Of a stretch of 64,000 nucleotides of DNA, positions 25,627 through 34,070 are shown piece by piece (position 1 is the stretch's first letter; every line of letters begins with the position of its first letter). Source of the stretch: JAWKXU01 sp964468045 (GTDB taxonomy: Bacteria > Pseudomonadota > Alphaproteobacteria > Sphingomonadales > Sphingomonadaceae). Below the pieces are notes generated by a model. That model did not search any database and was not told the DNA's origin. It saw only the letters and a program-made list of their open reading frames with translations. A program made the translations under genes and the position numbers. The stretch lies in the NCBI GenBank assembly GCA_964468045.1, contig CAYXTO010000004.1, positions 239,707 through 303,706 of the forward strand, in the 5' to 3' direction.

Positions 25627-26286
25627 ATGCATAACCGCACGAATAAGCCGATGGCTGTCGCCATCGCCATCTCACTGGGCTTTCTCATGGCCGGCTGTTC
25701 AGGCTCGAATGCACCTATCCGGGGGCTTGAAAGCGTTCATCAGCCAGTAGTGGAGCGGACCAATTACGCTCTGGACCTGCATACCGGCGCAGGCGGCCTG
25801 CCTGTTCCGGAGCAGCGCAAGCTCGCTGACTGGTTCGAGGCGATGAATCTGCGCTATGGCGACCGCGTATCGATCGACGATCCGCTCGGCAGCACCGCAA
25901 CCCGCGAAGCGGTGGCGGCCATCGCGGCACGCCATGGCCTGCTGGTGAGCGATGTCGCGCCGGTCACGGAAGGATATGTGGATCCCGGCCAGGCTCGGGT
26001 GGTCGTGACACGCTCGTCCGCTTTGGTCCCCGGCTGCCCCGACTGGTCGCACCGCACCGCCAGCAATCTCTCGAACAAGAGTTGGTCCGGCTACGGCTGC
26101 GCGGTCAACAGCAATCTGGCGGCGATGGTCGCCGATCCCGAGCATCTGCTGAAGGGTGCCGACAGCACGGGCGATACCGTCGTGATGAGTTCGAGCAAGG
26201 CGATCTCAAGCTATCGCAATCAGGTGCCGACCGGAGAGGCCGGCCTGAAGGAAAACGCCACCAGCAATAGCAAGGGGAGCAAATAA
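25627..26286 (+). CDS. cpaD: CpaD, pilus-assembly lipoprotein
   Basis: CpaD is an outer-membrane lipoprotein needed for stable assembly of the CpaC secretin. The N-terminus ends with the lipobox LMAGC (lipid cysteine at about residue 24). The CpaD family segments RVVVTRSSALVPGCPDWSH and NKSWSGYGCAVNSNLAAMVADP are present, with two conserved cysteines. It has 219 residues. The ATG at 25627 is 12 bases after the cpaC stop, and cpaE starts three bases after this gene ends. Confidence 0.93.
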   Translation: MHNRTNKPMAVAIAISLGFLMAGCSGSNAPIRGLESVHQPVVERTNYALDLHTGAGGLPVPEQRKLADWFEAMNLRYGDRVSIDDPLGSTATREAVAAIAARHGLLVSDVAPVTEGYVDPGQARVVVTRSSALVPGCPDWSHRTASNLSNKSWSGYGCAVNSNLAAMVADPEHLLKGADSTGDTVVMSSSKAISSYRNQVPTGEAGLKENATSNSKGSK

Positions 26287-26289
26287 GCC

Positions 26290-27582
26290 ATGAACGCGCC
26301 TTGGAAAGCGAACCTGCCGGGCAACCGCGACCCGTTCAACGCCTTTGTCTGCGACGAGAACACGCTTGATGCGCTGCGGCCGGTGGTGATCGAACTGGGC
26401 TGGCCGCCCGAGAAATGCAACAAGGGTGGCCTGCGCAACGCCGTTCAATCGCTGTCGATTTCGGCAAGCCCGAACATCCTGCTGGTCGATCTTTCGGAAA
26501 GCGGAGATCCGCTGAACGATATCAACGGTCTCGCCGAAGTCTGCGAACCGGGGACGGTGGTGATCGCCATCGGTCAGGTGAACGATGTCCGGCTGTACCG
26601 CGATCTTCTCGCCAGCGGGATCCACGATTATCTGCTCAAGCCGCTCTCACCCACCGCCTTGCGCGATACGCTGACCCAGGCCCAACTGGTATTCAGCCAG
26701 CCCAAGGCGCTCGACGGCGATACGCTGAAGCAGCATATCACGACCGCGGTCGTGGGCACTCGCGGCGGGGTGGGCGCATCCACGCTGGCGACTTCGCTCG
26801 CCTGGATATTCAGCAGCGATTACAAGCGACCGACCGCGCTGTTCGACCTCGATGTGCACTTCGGAACCGGCGCGCTCACGCTCGATCTCGAACCGGGCCG
26901 GGGGCTGACGGACGCAATCGACAATCCCAGCCGCATCGACGGGCTGTTCATCGAACGCGCCATGATCCGGGCGAATGACAACCTCGCCATCCTTTCGGCC
27001 GAGGCTCCGATCAATTCGCCCTTGATGACCGATGGCGCCGCCTTCGTGCAGCTGGAAGAGGAATTCCGGCATGCCTTCGAAATGACGGTGATCGACCTGC
27101 CGCGCAACATGCTGATCAATTTCCCGCATCTGCTGTCGGATGTGAACGTGGTCGTTCTGGCGACCGAGCTCACGCTCGCTTCAGCGCGGGATTCGATCCG
27201 TATTCTGTCGTGGCTCAAGGCCAATGCCGCACACGCGCAGACCATTGTAGTTGCCAATCGGGTACAGACGGGCGTCAGCGAGATCAGCAAGGCCGATTTC
27301 GAAGCATCGATCGAACGCAAGATCGATTGGATGGTCCCTTATGATCTCAAGGCCGCCACGAACGCCGCCAAGCTGGGCCAGACCTTCGTGGAGGCGAACC
27401 GGGCGAGCAAGGCAAGCGCAGTGATCCGCGAGGTTGCGGGCGCCGTCCTGGGTGCCGGCGAAACCGTGGAAGAGACCGATCCCGTCAAGAAGGTGAAGCC
27501 TTCCCTGCTCGGCAGCCTCGATCTCAAGGCCCTGATGAACAAGAAGGGCAATCGCAAAGCTGTAGTGGAGCCGGCGGAATGA
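26290..27582 (+). CDS. cpaE: CpaE/TadZ, MinD-like pilus localisation ATPase
   Basis: CpaE/TadZ places the Tad apparatus at the pole. It has an N-terminal receiver-like domain (residues 15-135) and a C-terminal MinD-type ATPase with the deviant Walker A VGTRGGVGASTLATSLAW (155-172) and the FDLDVHFGTGALTLDLEPG segment. The C-terminal 35 residues are lysine-rich and variable. It has 430 residues. The ATG at 26290 comes three bases after cpaD. In the usual Tad order the next gene would be the cpaF ATPase, but only 94 bases separate cpaE from tadB. Confidence 0.94.
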   Translation: MNAPWKANLPGNRDPFNAFVCDENTLDALRPVVIELGWPPEKCNKGGLRNAVQSLSISASPNILLVDLSESGDPLNDINGLAEVCEPGTVVIAIGQVNDVRLYRDLLASGIHDYLLKPLSPTALRDTLTQAQLVFSQPKALDGDTLKQHITTAVVGTRGGVGASTLATSLAWIFSSDYKRPTALFDLDVHFGTGALTLDLEPGRGLTDAIDNPSRIDGLFIERAMIRANDNLAILSAEAPINSPLMTDGAAFVQLEEEFRHAFEMTVIDLPRNMLINFPHLLSDVNVVVLATELTLASARDSIRILSWLKANAAHAQTIVVANRVQTGVSEISKADFEASIERKIDWMVPYDLKAATNAAKLGQTFVEANRASKASAVIREVAGAVLGAGETVEETDPVKKVKPSLLGSLDLKALMNKKGNRKAVVEPAE

Positions 27583-27676
27583 CGCAGCGGCCGCAGCGGC
27601 ATCCTTCGTTGGTGTGTCGCCGCGGCCGGTGTTGCAATCCGGTGCAGAACCGAATTCGAGCGAGCGAGGCTAGAAT

Positions 27677-28648
27677 ATGAGCATCATCCAGCCCCTGATT
27701 GTCCTGTTCGGGCTGATTTCCATAATGGTTCTCGGCTATCTCGCCTTTGCCGGACCATCCCTGGCCCGTGAAAGTGCGCGGCGCCTGCAGACCCTGCGCG
27801 ATCGCCATTCCGAGAATACCAAGGACAAGGTCGAAGCGCAGCTGCGCAAGGCCGTCGCCGCCCGCAAGCCGAAGATGCACAAGATCGCCGGCTCCGGGTC
27901 CCGGATGGAAGCGCTGGCGCTGCGTCTGCACCGCACCGGCAAGAAGTGGACGCTCGCGCAATATTTCTATGCCACGCTCGGCCTGATCCTGGCCTTCACC
28001 GTGCTCATCTATCTGCGTACGGGCGCTCCGCTGCTGGCCCTCGGCATCGGGGTGGTGCTCGGCGCGGGCATCCCGCACCTGGTCGTCAACTTCTTCGTGA
28101 AGAAGCGGGTCAACAATTTCACGGCCAAGTTCCCCGACGCGATCGAACTGCTGGTGCGCGGCTTGCGCTCGGGCCTGCCGGTCACGGAGACCTTGTCGGT
28201 CGTTGCGCAGGAAGTTTCCGGGCCAGTGGGCGAAGAGTTCCGCGCGGTGGTGGATCGCATCAAGGTCGGCCGCACGATGGAAGATGCGCTGCAGGAAACG
28301 GCGGACCGCCTCAATACTGCTGAATTCAGCTTCTTCTGCATCACGCTGGCCATCCAGCGCGAGACCGGCGGCAATCTTGCCGAAACGTTGTCCAACCTTG
28401 CCGATGTGTTGCGCAAGCGCTCGCAGATGAAGCTCAAGATCAAGGCGATGAGCTCCGAATCCAAGGCTTCCGCCTATATCGTGGGTTCTCTTCCCTTCAT
28501 CGTGTTCGGGCTGATCTGGTGGGTCAATCCCAAGTATCTCGCCGATTTCTTTGTCGACGACCGCCTGATCGTGGCCGGGCTCGGTGGAATGATCTGGATG
28601 GGAATCGGCGTGTTCATCATGGCCAAGATGGTCAGCTTCGAAATCTGA
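27677..28648 (+). CDS. tadB: TadB, Flp pilus inner-membrane platform protein
   Basis: TadB is one of the two type II secretion F-like platform proteins on which the CpaF motor acts. It carries a T2SSF domain (about residues 140-270), seen in KFPDAIELLVRGLRSGLPVTE and FFCITLAIQRETGGNLAETL. There are membrane segments near 4-24, 95-130, 270-290 and 295-320. It is 323 residues long. The ATG at 27677 follows GAGGCTAGAAT. It is expected to pair with TadC. Confidence 0.94.
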   Translation: MSIIQPLIVLFGLISIMVLGYLAFAGPSLARESARRLQTLRDRHSENTKDKVEAQLRKAVAARKPKMHKIAGSGSRMEALALRLHRTGKKWTLAQYFYATLGLILAFTVLIYLRTGAPLLALGIGVVLGAGIPHLVVNFFVKKRVNNFTAKFPDAIELLVRGLRSGLPVTETLSVVAQEVSGPVGEEFRAVVDRIKVGRTMEDALQETADRLNTAEFSFFCITLAIQRETGGNLAETLSNLADVLRKRSQMKLKIKAMSSESKASAYIVGSLPFIVFGLIWWVNPKYLADFFVDDRLIVAGLGGMIWMGIGVFIMAKMVSFEI

Positions 28649-28663
28649 GCAGGGACGCACAGC

Positions 28664-29677
28664 ATGATTGGAACCCCGCCCGGACCAACGCTACTCGGTG
28701 TCGATGTCGTCTTCGTCGGCAGCATACTTGCCGGCGTAGCTGCGGTTGCAGTGATCTTCGCGATCTACACGGCCGTGACCGTTCGCGATCCCATGGCCAA
28801 GCGCGTGAAGGCCCTGAATGATCGGCGCGAGCAGCTCAAGTCAGGCATCGTCGCGACCACGGTGAAAAAGCGCGCCAGCGTGGTTCGCAAGAGCGAAACC
28901 ACAGACAGGCTGAAGCTGGCCCTGCAAAAGATGAAGGTCCTGCAGGACACGCAGGTCAAGCAGGCGCAGCAGAAGCTGGCCCAAGCCGGCATCCGCAACA
29001 AGGAGTGGGCCTTCGCGGTCATCTTCGGCCGCATGATATTGCCCATCGTCTTCGGCCTGATCGGCGCACTGGTGATCTATGGGTCGAACACCTTTCCCGA
29101 ATGGGGGGGTATGAAGCGGTTCTTCGCCTTCGCCGCCGTGTTGATCTTCTTCTACAAGCTGCCCGACATTCTCCTGCAGAACCAGATCTCCAAGCGCACC
29201 GATGCGATCCGCAAGGGTCTGCCCGATGCGCTCGATCTCCTGGTCATCTGCGCCGAAGCCGGCCTGACGGTGGACGCCGCGTTCAATCGCGTCGCCAAGG
29301 AGTTGGGGCGCGCCTATCCCGAACTGGGGGATGAGTTCACGCTTACCGCGATCGAGCTGTCCTTCCTGACCGAACGCAAGCAGGCCTTCGACAACCTGGC
29401 CTATCGCGTCGATCTGGATTCGGTTCGCGGCGTGGTGACAACCATGATCCAGACCGAGCGCTATGGCACTCCGCTGGCCTCCGCGCTGCGGGTACTGTCG
29501 GCGGAATTCCGGAACGAGCGCATGATGCGGGCCGAAGAGAAGGCCGCGCGGCTGCCCGCGATCATGACGGTGCCGTTGATCCTGTTCATCCTGCCGACGC
29601 TGTTCATCGTGATCCTCGGCCCGGCAGCGTGCTCCATCGCGGATGCCTTCGCCGACGGACCGCCGGGCAGCCACTGA
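28664..29677 (+). CDS. tadC: TadC, Flp pilus inner-membrane platform protein
   Basis: TadC is the second GspF-like platform subunit. The T2SSF domain is at about residues 185-310, seen in ALDLLVICAEAGLTVDAAF, LTAIELSFLTERKQAFDNLA and FRNERMMRAEEKAARLPAIM. Membrane helices lie near 15-40, 120-165 and 310-330. It is 337 residues. The ATG at 28664 follows tadB by 15 bases. A perfect GC-rich hairpin with a T-run closes the operon just after the stop. No tadD/E/F/G or TPR gene follows, as it often does elsewhere. Confidence 0.94.
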   Translation: MIGTPPGPTLLGVDVVFVGSILAGVAAVAVIFAIYTAVTVRDPMAKRVKALNDRREQLKSGIVATTVKKRASVVRKSETTDRLKLALQKMKVLQDTQVKQAQQKLAQAGIRNKEWAFAVIFGRMILPIVFGLIGALVIYGSNTFPEWGGMKRFFAFAAVLIFFYKLPDILLQNQISKRTDAIRKGLPDALDLLVICAEAGLTVDAAFNRVAKELGRAYPELGDEFTLTAIELSFLTERKQAFDNLAYRVDLDSVRGVVTTMIQTERYGTPLASALRVLSAEFRNERMMRAEEKAARLPAIMTVPLILFILPTLFIVILGPAACSIADAFADGPPGSH

Positions 29678-29695
29678 TCCCGCACGCCCGCGACC

Positions 29696-29723
29696 AAGGC
29701 CCCGCCCACGCGGGGCCTTGTTT
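29696..29723 (+). terminator. Rho-independent terminator of the Tad operon
   Basis: A perfect 10-base stem (AAGGCCCCGC / GCGGGGCCTT) with a 4-base CCAC loop, followed by GTTT, lies 19 bases after the tadC stop. It touches the stop codon of the convergent mtnP gene, so it could also brake minus-strand transcription, although that side lacks a T-run. Confidence 0.8.
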
Positions 29724-30607
29724 CATTTCATTCCGTTTCCGAGCGCACGGCCGGCCACCGCGTCCAGCATGGCCGCAAGCCGCCTGTCGCGATGCTCCGG
29801 CGCGGTGGCGAAAGCGCCATCCAGCGCCCGGTCGATCGGGCTGGGCTCCCTGACCGGAGGCAATGCCTCGGCCAGGCTCAGCAAGGCCCGCCGCGCAAGA
29901 GCAGCGTTCCGGCCCATGACAGCGAATACTTCCGCGGCTTCGACCGTCTCCGCGCTTTCCCGCCAGCAGTCGTAATCTGTCACCATCGCCAGGAGCGCAT
30001 AAGGAAGCTCGGCTTCGCGGGCGAGACGCGCTTCCGGCATGGCCGTCATCCCGATCACATCCGCGCCCCATTGGCGATACATCCGGCTTTCGGCCCGGGT
30101 CGAGAATTGCGGGCCTTCGATGGCGATATAGCACCCGCCCCGATGCACCGTGCCCCCGGCCGCTTCCGCGGCGTCGGCGGCAAGGCCCGAAAGGCGCGGG
30201 CAGACGGGATCGGCAAGGCCGACATGGGCAACCAGCCCTTCGCCAAAGAAGCTGCGCTCCCGCCCCTCGGTCCGGTCGATCAGCTGATCGACGGCCACGA
30301 AATGGCCTGGCGCCAGATCCTCCCGCAACGAACCGATCGCGGAGATGGACAGGATGTCCGTCACGCCGCAGCGCTTGAGCACATCCACATTGGCGCGATA
30401 GTTGACGCGCCCCGGCGGCAGGCGATGGCCCTCGCCATGGCGAGGAAGGAAACTGAAGCGCACCCCCGCCAGCGTGCCGAGCGTGACCCGGCCGGAGGGC
30501 TCGCCGAACGGGCTGTGCACAGCGATCTGCTGGGCCTCTTCAAGCCCCGCCCCTTCATAGAGGCCCGATCCGCCGATCACGCCGATATGCCAGCCCTGAT
30601 CCTTCAT
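29723..30607 (-). CDS. mtnP: S-methyl-5'-thioadenosine phosphorylase
   Basis: Cleaves methylthioadenosine to adenine and methylthioribose-1-phosphate in methionine salvage. IGVIGGSGLYEGAGLEEA, the phosphate-binding LPRHGEGHRLPPGRVNYRAN and the purine-site GCYIAIEGPQFSTRAESRMY followed by GMTAMPEARLAREAELPYA are diagnostic of the PNP/MTAP family and the MTAP subgroup. The alternative ATG at 30619 would add four residues. It has 294 residues from the chosen start. It stands alone on the minus strand between clpB and the Tad operon. Confidence 0.93.
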   Translation of the reverse strand: MKDQGWHIGVIGGSGLYEGAGLEEAQQIAVHSPFGEPSGRVTLGTLAGVRFSFLPRHGEGHRLPPGRVNYRANVDVLKRCGVTDILSISAIGSLREDLAPGHFVAVDQLIDRTEGRERSFFGEGLVAHVGLADPVCPRLSGLAADAAEAAGGTVHRGGCYIAIEGPQFSTRAESRMYRQWGADVIGMTAMPEARLAREAELPYALLAMVTDYDCWRESAETVEAAEVFAVMGRNAALARRALLSLAEALPPVREPSPIDRALDGAFATAPEHRDRRLAAMLDAVAGRALGNGMK

Positions 30608-30697
30608 CGCTGCCGGCATCCCGCTTCGGCAACAGGGGCGGACAAGGCTGCATGCATCGGCACGTCTCCGGCTGGTTGCTGACTGCCGACCGGCCTA

Positions 30698-30725
30698 GAG
30701 CCTTTCCCGTCAGGATGAAAGGCTC
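30698..30725. repeat. Palindromic hairpin between clpB and mtnP
   Basis: A perfect 9-base stem (GAGCCTTTC / GAAAGGCTC) around a 10-base loop lies 27 bases after the clpB stop. There is no T-run on the minus strand, so it may be an extragenic palindrome that stabilises the clpB mRNA end or a weak terminator. Confidence 0.45.
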
Positions 30726-30751
30726 CAGGCGGCGGTTTCAAGCAGGTCAAG

Positions 30752-33331
30752 TCAGGCGATCGCGATGTTCAGCGCCCCGTCGCCCTCGTCGATACGGACG
30801 GTCGAACCGTCCGGGATTTCGCCGCCGAGCAGCTTCTCGGCCAGCGGGTCCTGCAGGTAGCGCTGCACCGCCCGCTTGAGCGGCCGCGCGCCATAGACCG
30901 GATCGTAGCCGACCCGGCCCAGCCAGCGCTTGGCCGCCTCCGTCAGGTCGAGCGTGATCTTGCGATCCTTGAGCAGCTTCTGCACCCGGCCGACCTGGAT
31001 ATCGACGATTGGCGCCATGTGCTCCTGCCCCAGCCGGTGGAACAGGATGATCTCGTCCAGCCGGTTCAGGAACTCGGGCCGGAAATGGCTGCGAACCACT
31101 TCCATCACCTGCGGCTCGACCGAGGCGACATCCTGCCCCTCGCCCAGATTGGCGAGATACTGGCTGCCGAGGTTCGACGTGAGGATGATCAGCGTATTGC
31201 TGAAATCCACCACCCGCCCCTGCCCGTCGGTCAGCCGGCCATCGTCCAGCACCTGCAGCAGCACGTTGAAGACGTCGCTATGCGCCTTCTCGACCTCGTC
31301 GAACAGCACGACCTGATAGGGCCGCCTGCGCACCGCCTCGGTCAGCACGCCGCCTTCCTCATAGCCGACATAGCCCGGAGGGGCGCCGATCAGCCGCGCG
31401 ACCGCGTGCTTCTCCATGAATTCCGACATGTCGATGCGGACCATCGCCCCATCGTCGTCGAACAGGAACTCCGCCAGCGCCTTGGTCAGTTCGGTCTTGC
31501 CGACACCGGTGGGACCGAGGAACAGGAAGCTGCCGAGCGGACGGTTCGGGTCCTGCAAGCCGGCGCGCGCGCGGCGCACCGCCTTGGAAACCGCCTCCAC
31601 CGCCTGCTGCTGGCCGATGACGCGGGCGCCGATCACCTGCTCCATCTTCAGCAGCTTCTCGCGCTCGCCTTCCAGCATCTTGTCCACCGGCACGCCGGTC
31701 CAGCGGCTGACGACGCTGGCGATGTCGTCCTCCGTCACTTCCTCGCGCAGCATGGCGTTCTTGGACTGGCTCTGGGCCTCGGCCAATTGCCGTTCCAGCT
31801 CGGGAATGCGGCCATAGGAAAGCTCGCCCGCCTTGGCGAGATCGCCCGCGCGCTGGGCCTGCTCCAGCTCGTTGCGGGCCGTATCCAGCGCTTCCATGAT
31901 CCTGCTTTCCGCCGCGATCTTGTCGCGTTCGTTCTGCCAGCGCGTGGTCAGCTCGGAGCTTTGCTGCTCCAGATTGGCCAGTTCTTCGCGCAAGGTGGCG
32001 AGGCGATCCTTGGATGCCTCGTCCTTTTCCTTGGCGAGCGCCGCTTCCTCGATCTGAAGCTGCATGATCTTGCGATCCAGCTTCTCGATCTCCTCCGGCT
32101 TGCTCTCCACCTCCATCCGGATGCGGCTGGCGGCCTCGTCCATCAGGTCGATCGCCTTGTCCGGCAGGAAACGGTCGGAAATGTAGCGGTTGGATAGCGT
32201 CGCGGCCGCCACGATCGCGCCATCGGTGATCCGGACGCCGTGATGCAGCTCGTATTTTTCCTTCAATCCGCGCAGGATGGAGATGGTGTCCTCCACCGTC
32301 GGCTCGCCCACGAAAACGGGCTGGAACCGCCGCTGCAGCGCGGCGTCCTTCTCGACATATTTCTGATATTCGTCGAGTGTGGTGGCGCCGATGCAGTGCA
32401 GTTCGCCGCGTGCAAGGGCAGGCTTCAGCAGATTGCCCGCATCCATCGCGCCTTCGGATTTGCCCGCGCCGATCAGCGTGTGCATCTCGTCGATGAACAG
32501 GATGATGTCGCCTTCGGCGCCCTTCACCTCGTCCAGCACGGCCTTGAGCCGTTCCTCGAACTCGCCGCGATATTTGGCGCCAGCGATCAGCGCCCCCATG
32601 TCGAGCGCCATCAGGCGGCGGTCGCGCAGGCTTTCCGGCACGTCGCCATTGGCGATGCGCAGGGCGAGGCCCTCGGCGATGGCGGTCTTGCCCACGCCGG
32701 GATCGCCGATCAGCACCGGGTTGTTCTTGGTGCGACGGGCGAGGATCTGCACCGTGCGGCGGATTTCCTCGTCGCGGCCGATCACCGGATCGAGCTTGCC
32801 CTCGCGCGCCGCCTCGGTCAGGTCGCGGGCGTATTTGCCCAGCGCTTCATAGCTTTCCTCGGCGCTGGCGCTGTGGGCGGCGCGGCCGCCGGTCACTTCC
32901 TGGATCGCGGCTTCCAGCGCCTTGGCATCGACATTGGCGGCCTTTAGCGCCTGCCCGGCCGCAGTGGTCGAAGCCAGCGCCAGCGCCTGCACGATGCGCT
33001 GCACCGGCACGAAGCTGTCGCCGGCCTTGGTCGCCAGCTGCTCGGCCTGATCGAGCACGCGCACCGATTCATTGTCCAGCCCCGGCGCGGCCTGCGAGCC
33101 GCCGCCGGACACGGCCGGAATCTTGGCCAGCGCCCGGTCGACCTCCTCGGCCGCGAAGCGGGGATTGCCCCCGGCCTTCTGGATCAGGCCCGCGGCCATG
33201 CCTTCGGAATCCTCCAGCAGGGCCTTGAGCAGATGCTCCGGCGTGATCCGCTGGTGGTTCATGCGGATGGCGACGGTCTGGGCCGATTGCAGAAAGCCTT
33301 TGGCGCGGTCGGTAAATTTTTCGAGATTCAT
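30752..33331 (-). CDS. clpB: ClpB disaggregase (Hsp100)
   Basis: ClpB is a hexameric AAA+ chaperone that rescues aggregated proteins with DnaK. Domains in order: N-terminal Clp repeat domain (1-145), AAA-1 with Walker A GDPGVGKT (209-216), the coiled-coil middle domain (about 400-525, rich in Glu/Leu/Gln), AAA-2 with Walker A GPTGVGKT (near residue 600) and a C-terminal D2-small domain. At 859 residues it is full length. The ATG at 33331 is preceded by GGGGAG. An RpoH-type promoter lies immediately upstream (separate entry), so heat-shock control is expected. Confidence 0.97.
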   Translation of the reverse strand: MNLEKFTDRAKGFLQSAQTVAIRMNHQRITPEHLLKALLEDSEGMAAGLIQKAGGNPRFAAEEVDRALAKIPAVSGGGSQAAPGLDNESVRVLDQAEQLATKAGDSFVPVQRIVQALALASTTAAGQALKAANVDAKALEAAIQEVTGGRAAHSASAEESYEALGKYARDLTEAAREGKLDPVIGRDEEIRRTVQILARRTKNNPVLIGDPGVGKTAIAEGLALRIANGDVPESLRDRRLMALDMGALIAGAKYRGEFEERLKAVLDEVKGAEGDIILFIDEMHTLIGAGKSEGAMDAGNLLKPALARGELHCIGATTLDEYQKYVEKDAALQRRFQPVFVGEPTVEDTISILRGLKEKYELHHGVRITDGAIVAAATLSNRYISDRFLPDKAIDLMDEAASRIRMEVESKPEEIEKLDRKIMQLQIEEAALAKEKDEASKDRLATLREELANLEQQSSELTTRWQNERDKIAAESRIMEALDTARNELEQAQRAGDLAKAGELSYGRIPELERQLAEAQSQSKNAMLREEVTEDDIASVVSRWTGVPVDKMLEGEREKLLKMEQVIGARVIGQQQAVEAVSKAVRRARAGLQDPNRPLGSFLFLGPTGVGKTELTKALAEFLFDDDGAMVRIDMSEFMEKHAVARLIGAPPGYVGYEEGGVLTEAVRRRPYQVVLFDEVEKAHSDVFNVLLQVLDDGRLTDGQGRVVDFSNTLIILTSNLGSQYLANLGEGQDVASVEPQVMEVVRSHFRPEFLNRLDEIILFHRLGQEHMAPIVDIQVGRVQKLLKDRKITLDLTEAAKRWLGRVGYDPVYGARPLKRAVQRYLQDPLAEKLLGGEIPDGSTVRIDEGDGALNIAIA

Positions 33332-33356
33332 GGTATCTCCCCTCACCTTTCTGACA

Positions 33357-33387
33357 CCCAGATAGTGTTGCTATTTTGCAACACAAG
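33357..33387 (-). promoter_or_regulatory. RpoH (sigma-32)-type promoter of clpB with an inverted repeat in the spacer
   Basis: On the minus strand, CTTG (33387-33384) is followed after exactly 17 bases by ACTATCTGGG (33366-33357). This fits the alphaproteobacterial heat-shock consensus CTTG-N17-CYTATNTNNG at nine of ten -10 positions. The -10 ends 25 bases before the clpB ATG. Most of the spacer is an inverted repeat, GTGTTGC and GCAACAC around six A/T-rich bases (33365-33384). It could be an operator or an RNA-level element. Confidence 0.75.
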
Positions 33388-33423
33388 GACATGGATCAAA
33401 TTTTCTCACTTCGGCCAAGGCAG

Positions 33424-33440
33424 GTTGACACTGTTGACAC
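33424..33440 (-). repeat. Tandem GTGTCAAC element upstream of the clpB promoter
   Basis: On the minus strand two GTGTCAAC octamers stand nine bases apart (GTGTCAAC-A-GTGTCAAC), preceded by an AT-rich block resembling GAATTTTTCTTCC. The same arrangement occurs in the queE leader at 50842-50858 with similar flanks (separate entry). It lies about 37 bases upstream of the clpB -35. The element may be a regulator site or a small dispersed repeat. Confidence 0.6.
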
Positions 33441-33585
33441 TGTTCAGGAAGAAAAATTCACTCCTTGTTTTCATGGCATAAATGGGCGCGATGCGGGCGG
33501 GCGCAAGGTGGTGCGGGGAGGGGCCGGACAAACATGGGCGGCACTGTCGCACATCGCCGCCCTGTAGGAAAATCGTCAGCGGCAC

Positions 33586-34050
33586 TCAGCCGCCAAGCTG
33601 CCCGCGCAGCGCCTGGTAAACGGCGGCGGTCACGGCATTGGCGAGATTGAGCGAGCGGATGCGGTCGGAGCGCATCGGCAGGCGAACCATGCGATGCGCC
33701 AGCGGCTCCACGATCGCGGCGGGCAGCCCTTTCGTCTCCCGGCCGAAGACGAGATAGGCATCGTCGGGATAGGCAGACTCGTAGAAGCTGCGCGCGCCAT
33801 ATTCCTCGAACAGGAAGATCTGCTCCTCGCGCGGGGCGCGGTCCGCCAGGAAAGCGTCCCAGCTATCGAACTCGGCCAGCCGCACATGCTCCCAATAATC
33901 CAGCCCGGCGCGCTTGAGGTGTTTGTCCGACAGATCGAAGCCGTAAGGCCGGATCAGCACCAGCTCCAGGTCGAGCGCGACGCAGGTGCGCCCGATGGCG
34001 CCGGTGTTGTGGGGGATTTCCGGATGGACGAGGACCACGGCCATCGACAT
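33586..34050 (-). CDS. trmL: tRNA (cytidine/uridine-2'-O-)-methyltransferase TrmL
   Basis: SPOUT-class enzyme that methylates the ribose of position 34 in some tRNA-Leu. The protein starts MSMAVVLVHPEIPHNTGAIG (second ATG at 34044 possible). It carries the family segments GFDLSDKHLKRAGLDYWEHV, LVFGRETKGLP and the knot motif RMVRLPMRSDRIRSLNLANA. It has 154 residues, standard for TrmL. It lies 20 bases after gatB and probably forms its operon tail. Confidence 0.93.
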   Translation of the reverse strand: MSMAVVLVHPEIPHNTGAIGRTCVALDLELVLIRPYGFDLSDKHLKRAGLDYWEHVRLAEFDSWDAFLADRAPREEQIFLFEEYGARSFYESAYPDDAYLVFGRETKGLPAAIVEPLAHRMVRLPMRSDRIRSLNLANAVTAAVYQALRGQLGG

Positions 34051-34070
34051 GCGCGCCGTCCCCCCCGGCC

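Noticed and set aside
27583..27676. Remnant of cpaF between cpaE and tadB
   Set aside because: Read in all frames, the 94 bases give no CpaF-like segment; they look like an ordinary leader of tadB.
33365..33384. CIRCE element (HrcA operator) upstream of clpB
   Set aside because: CIRCE has arms TTAGCACTC/GAGTGCTAA with a 9-base gap; the repeat seen here has different arms and a 6-base gap.
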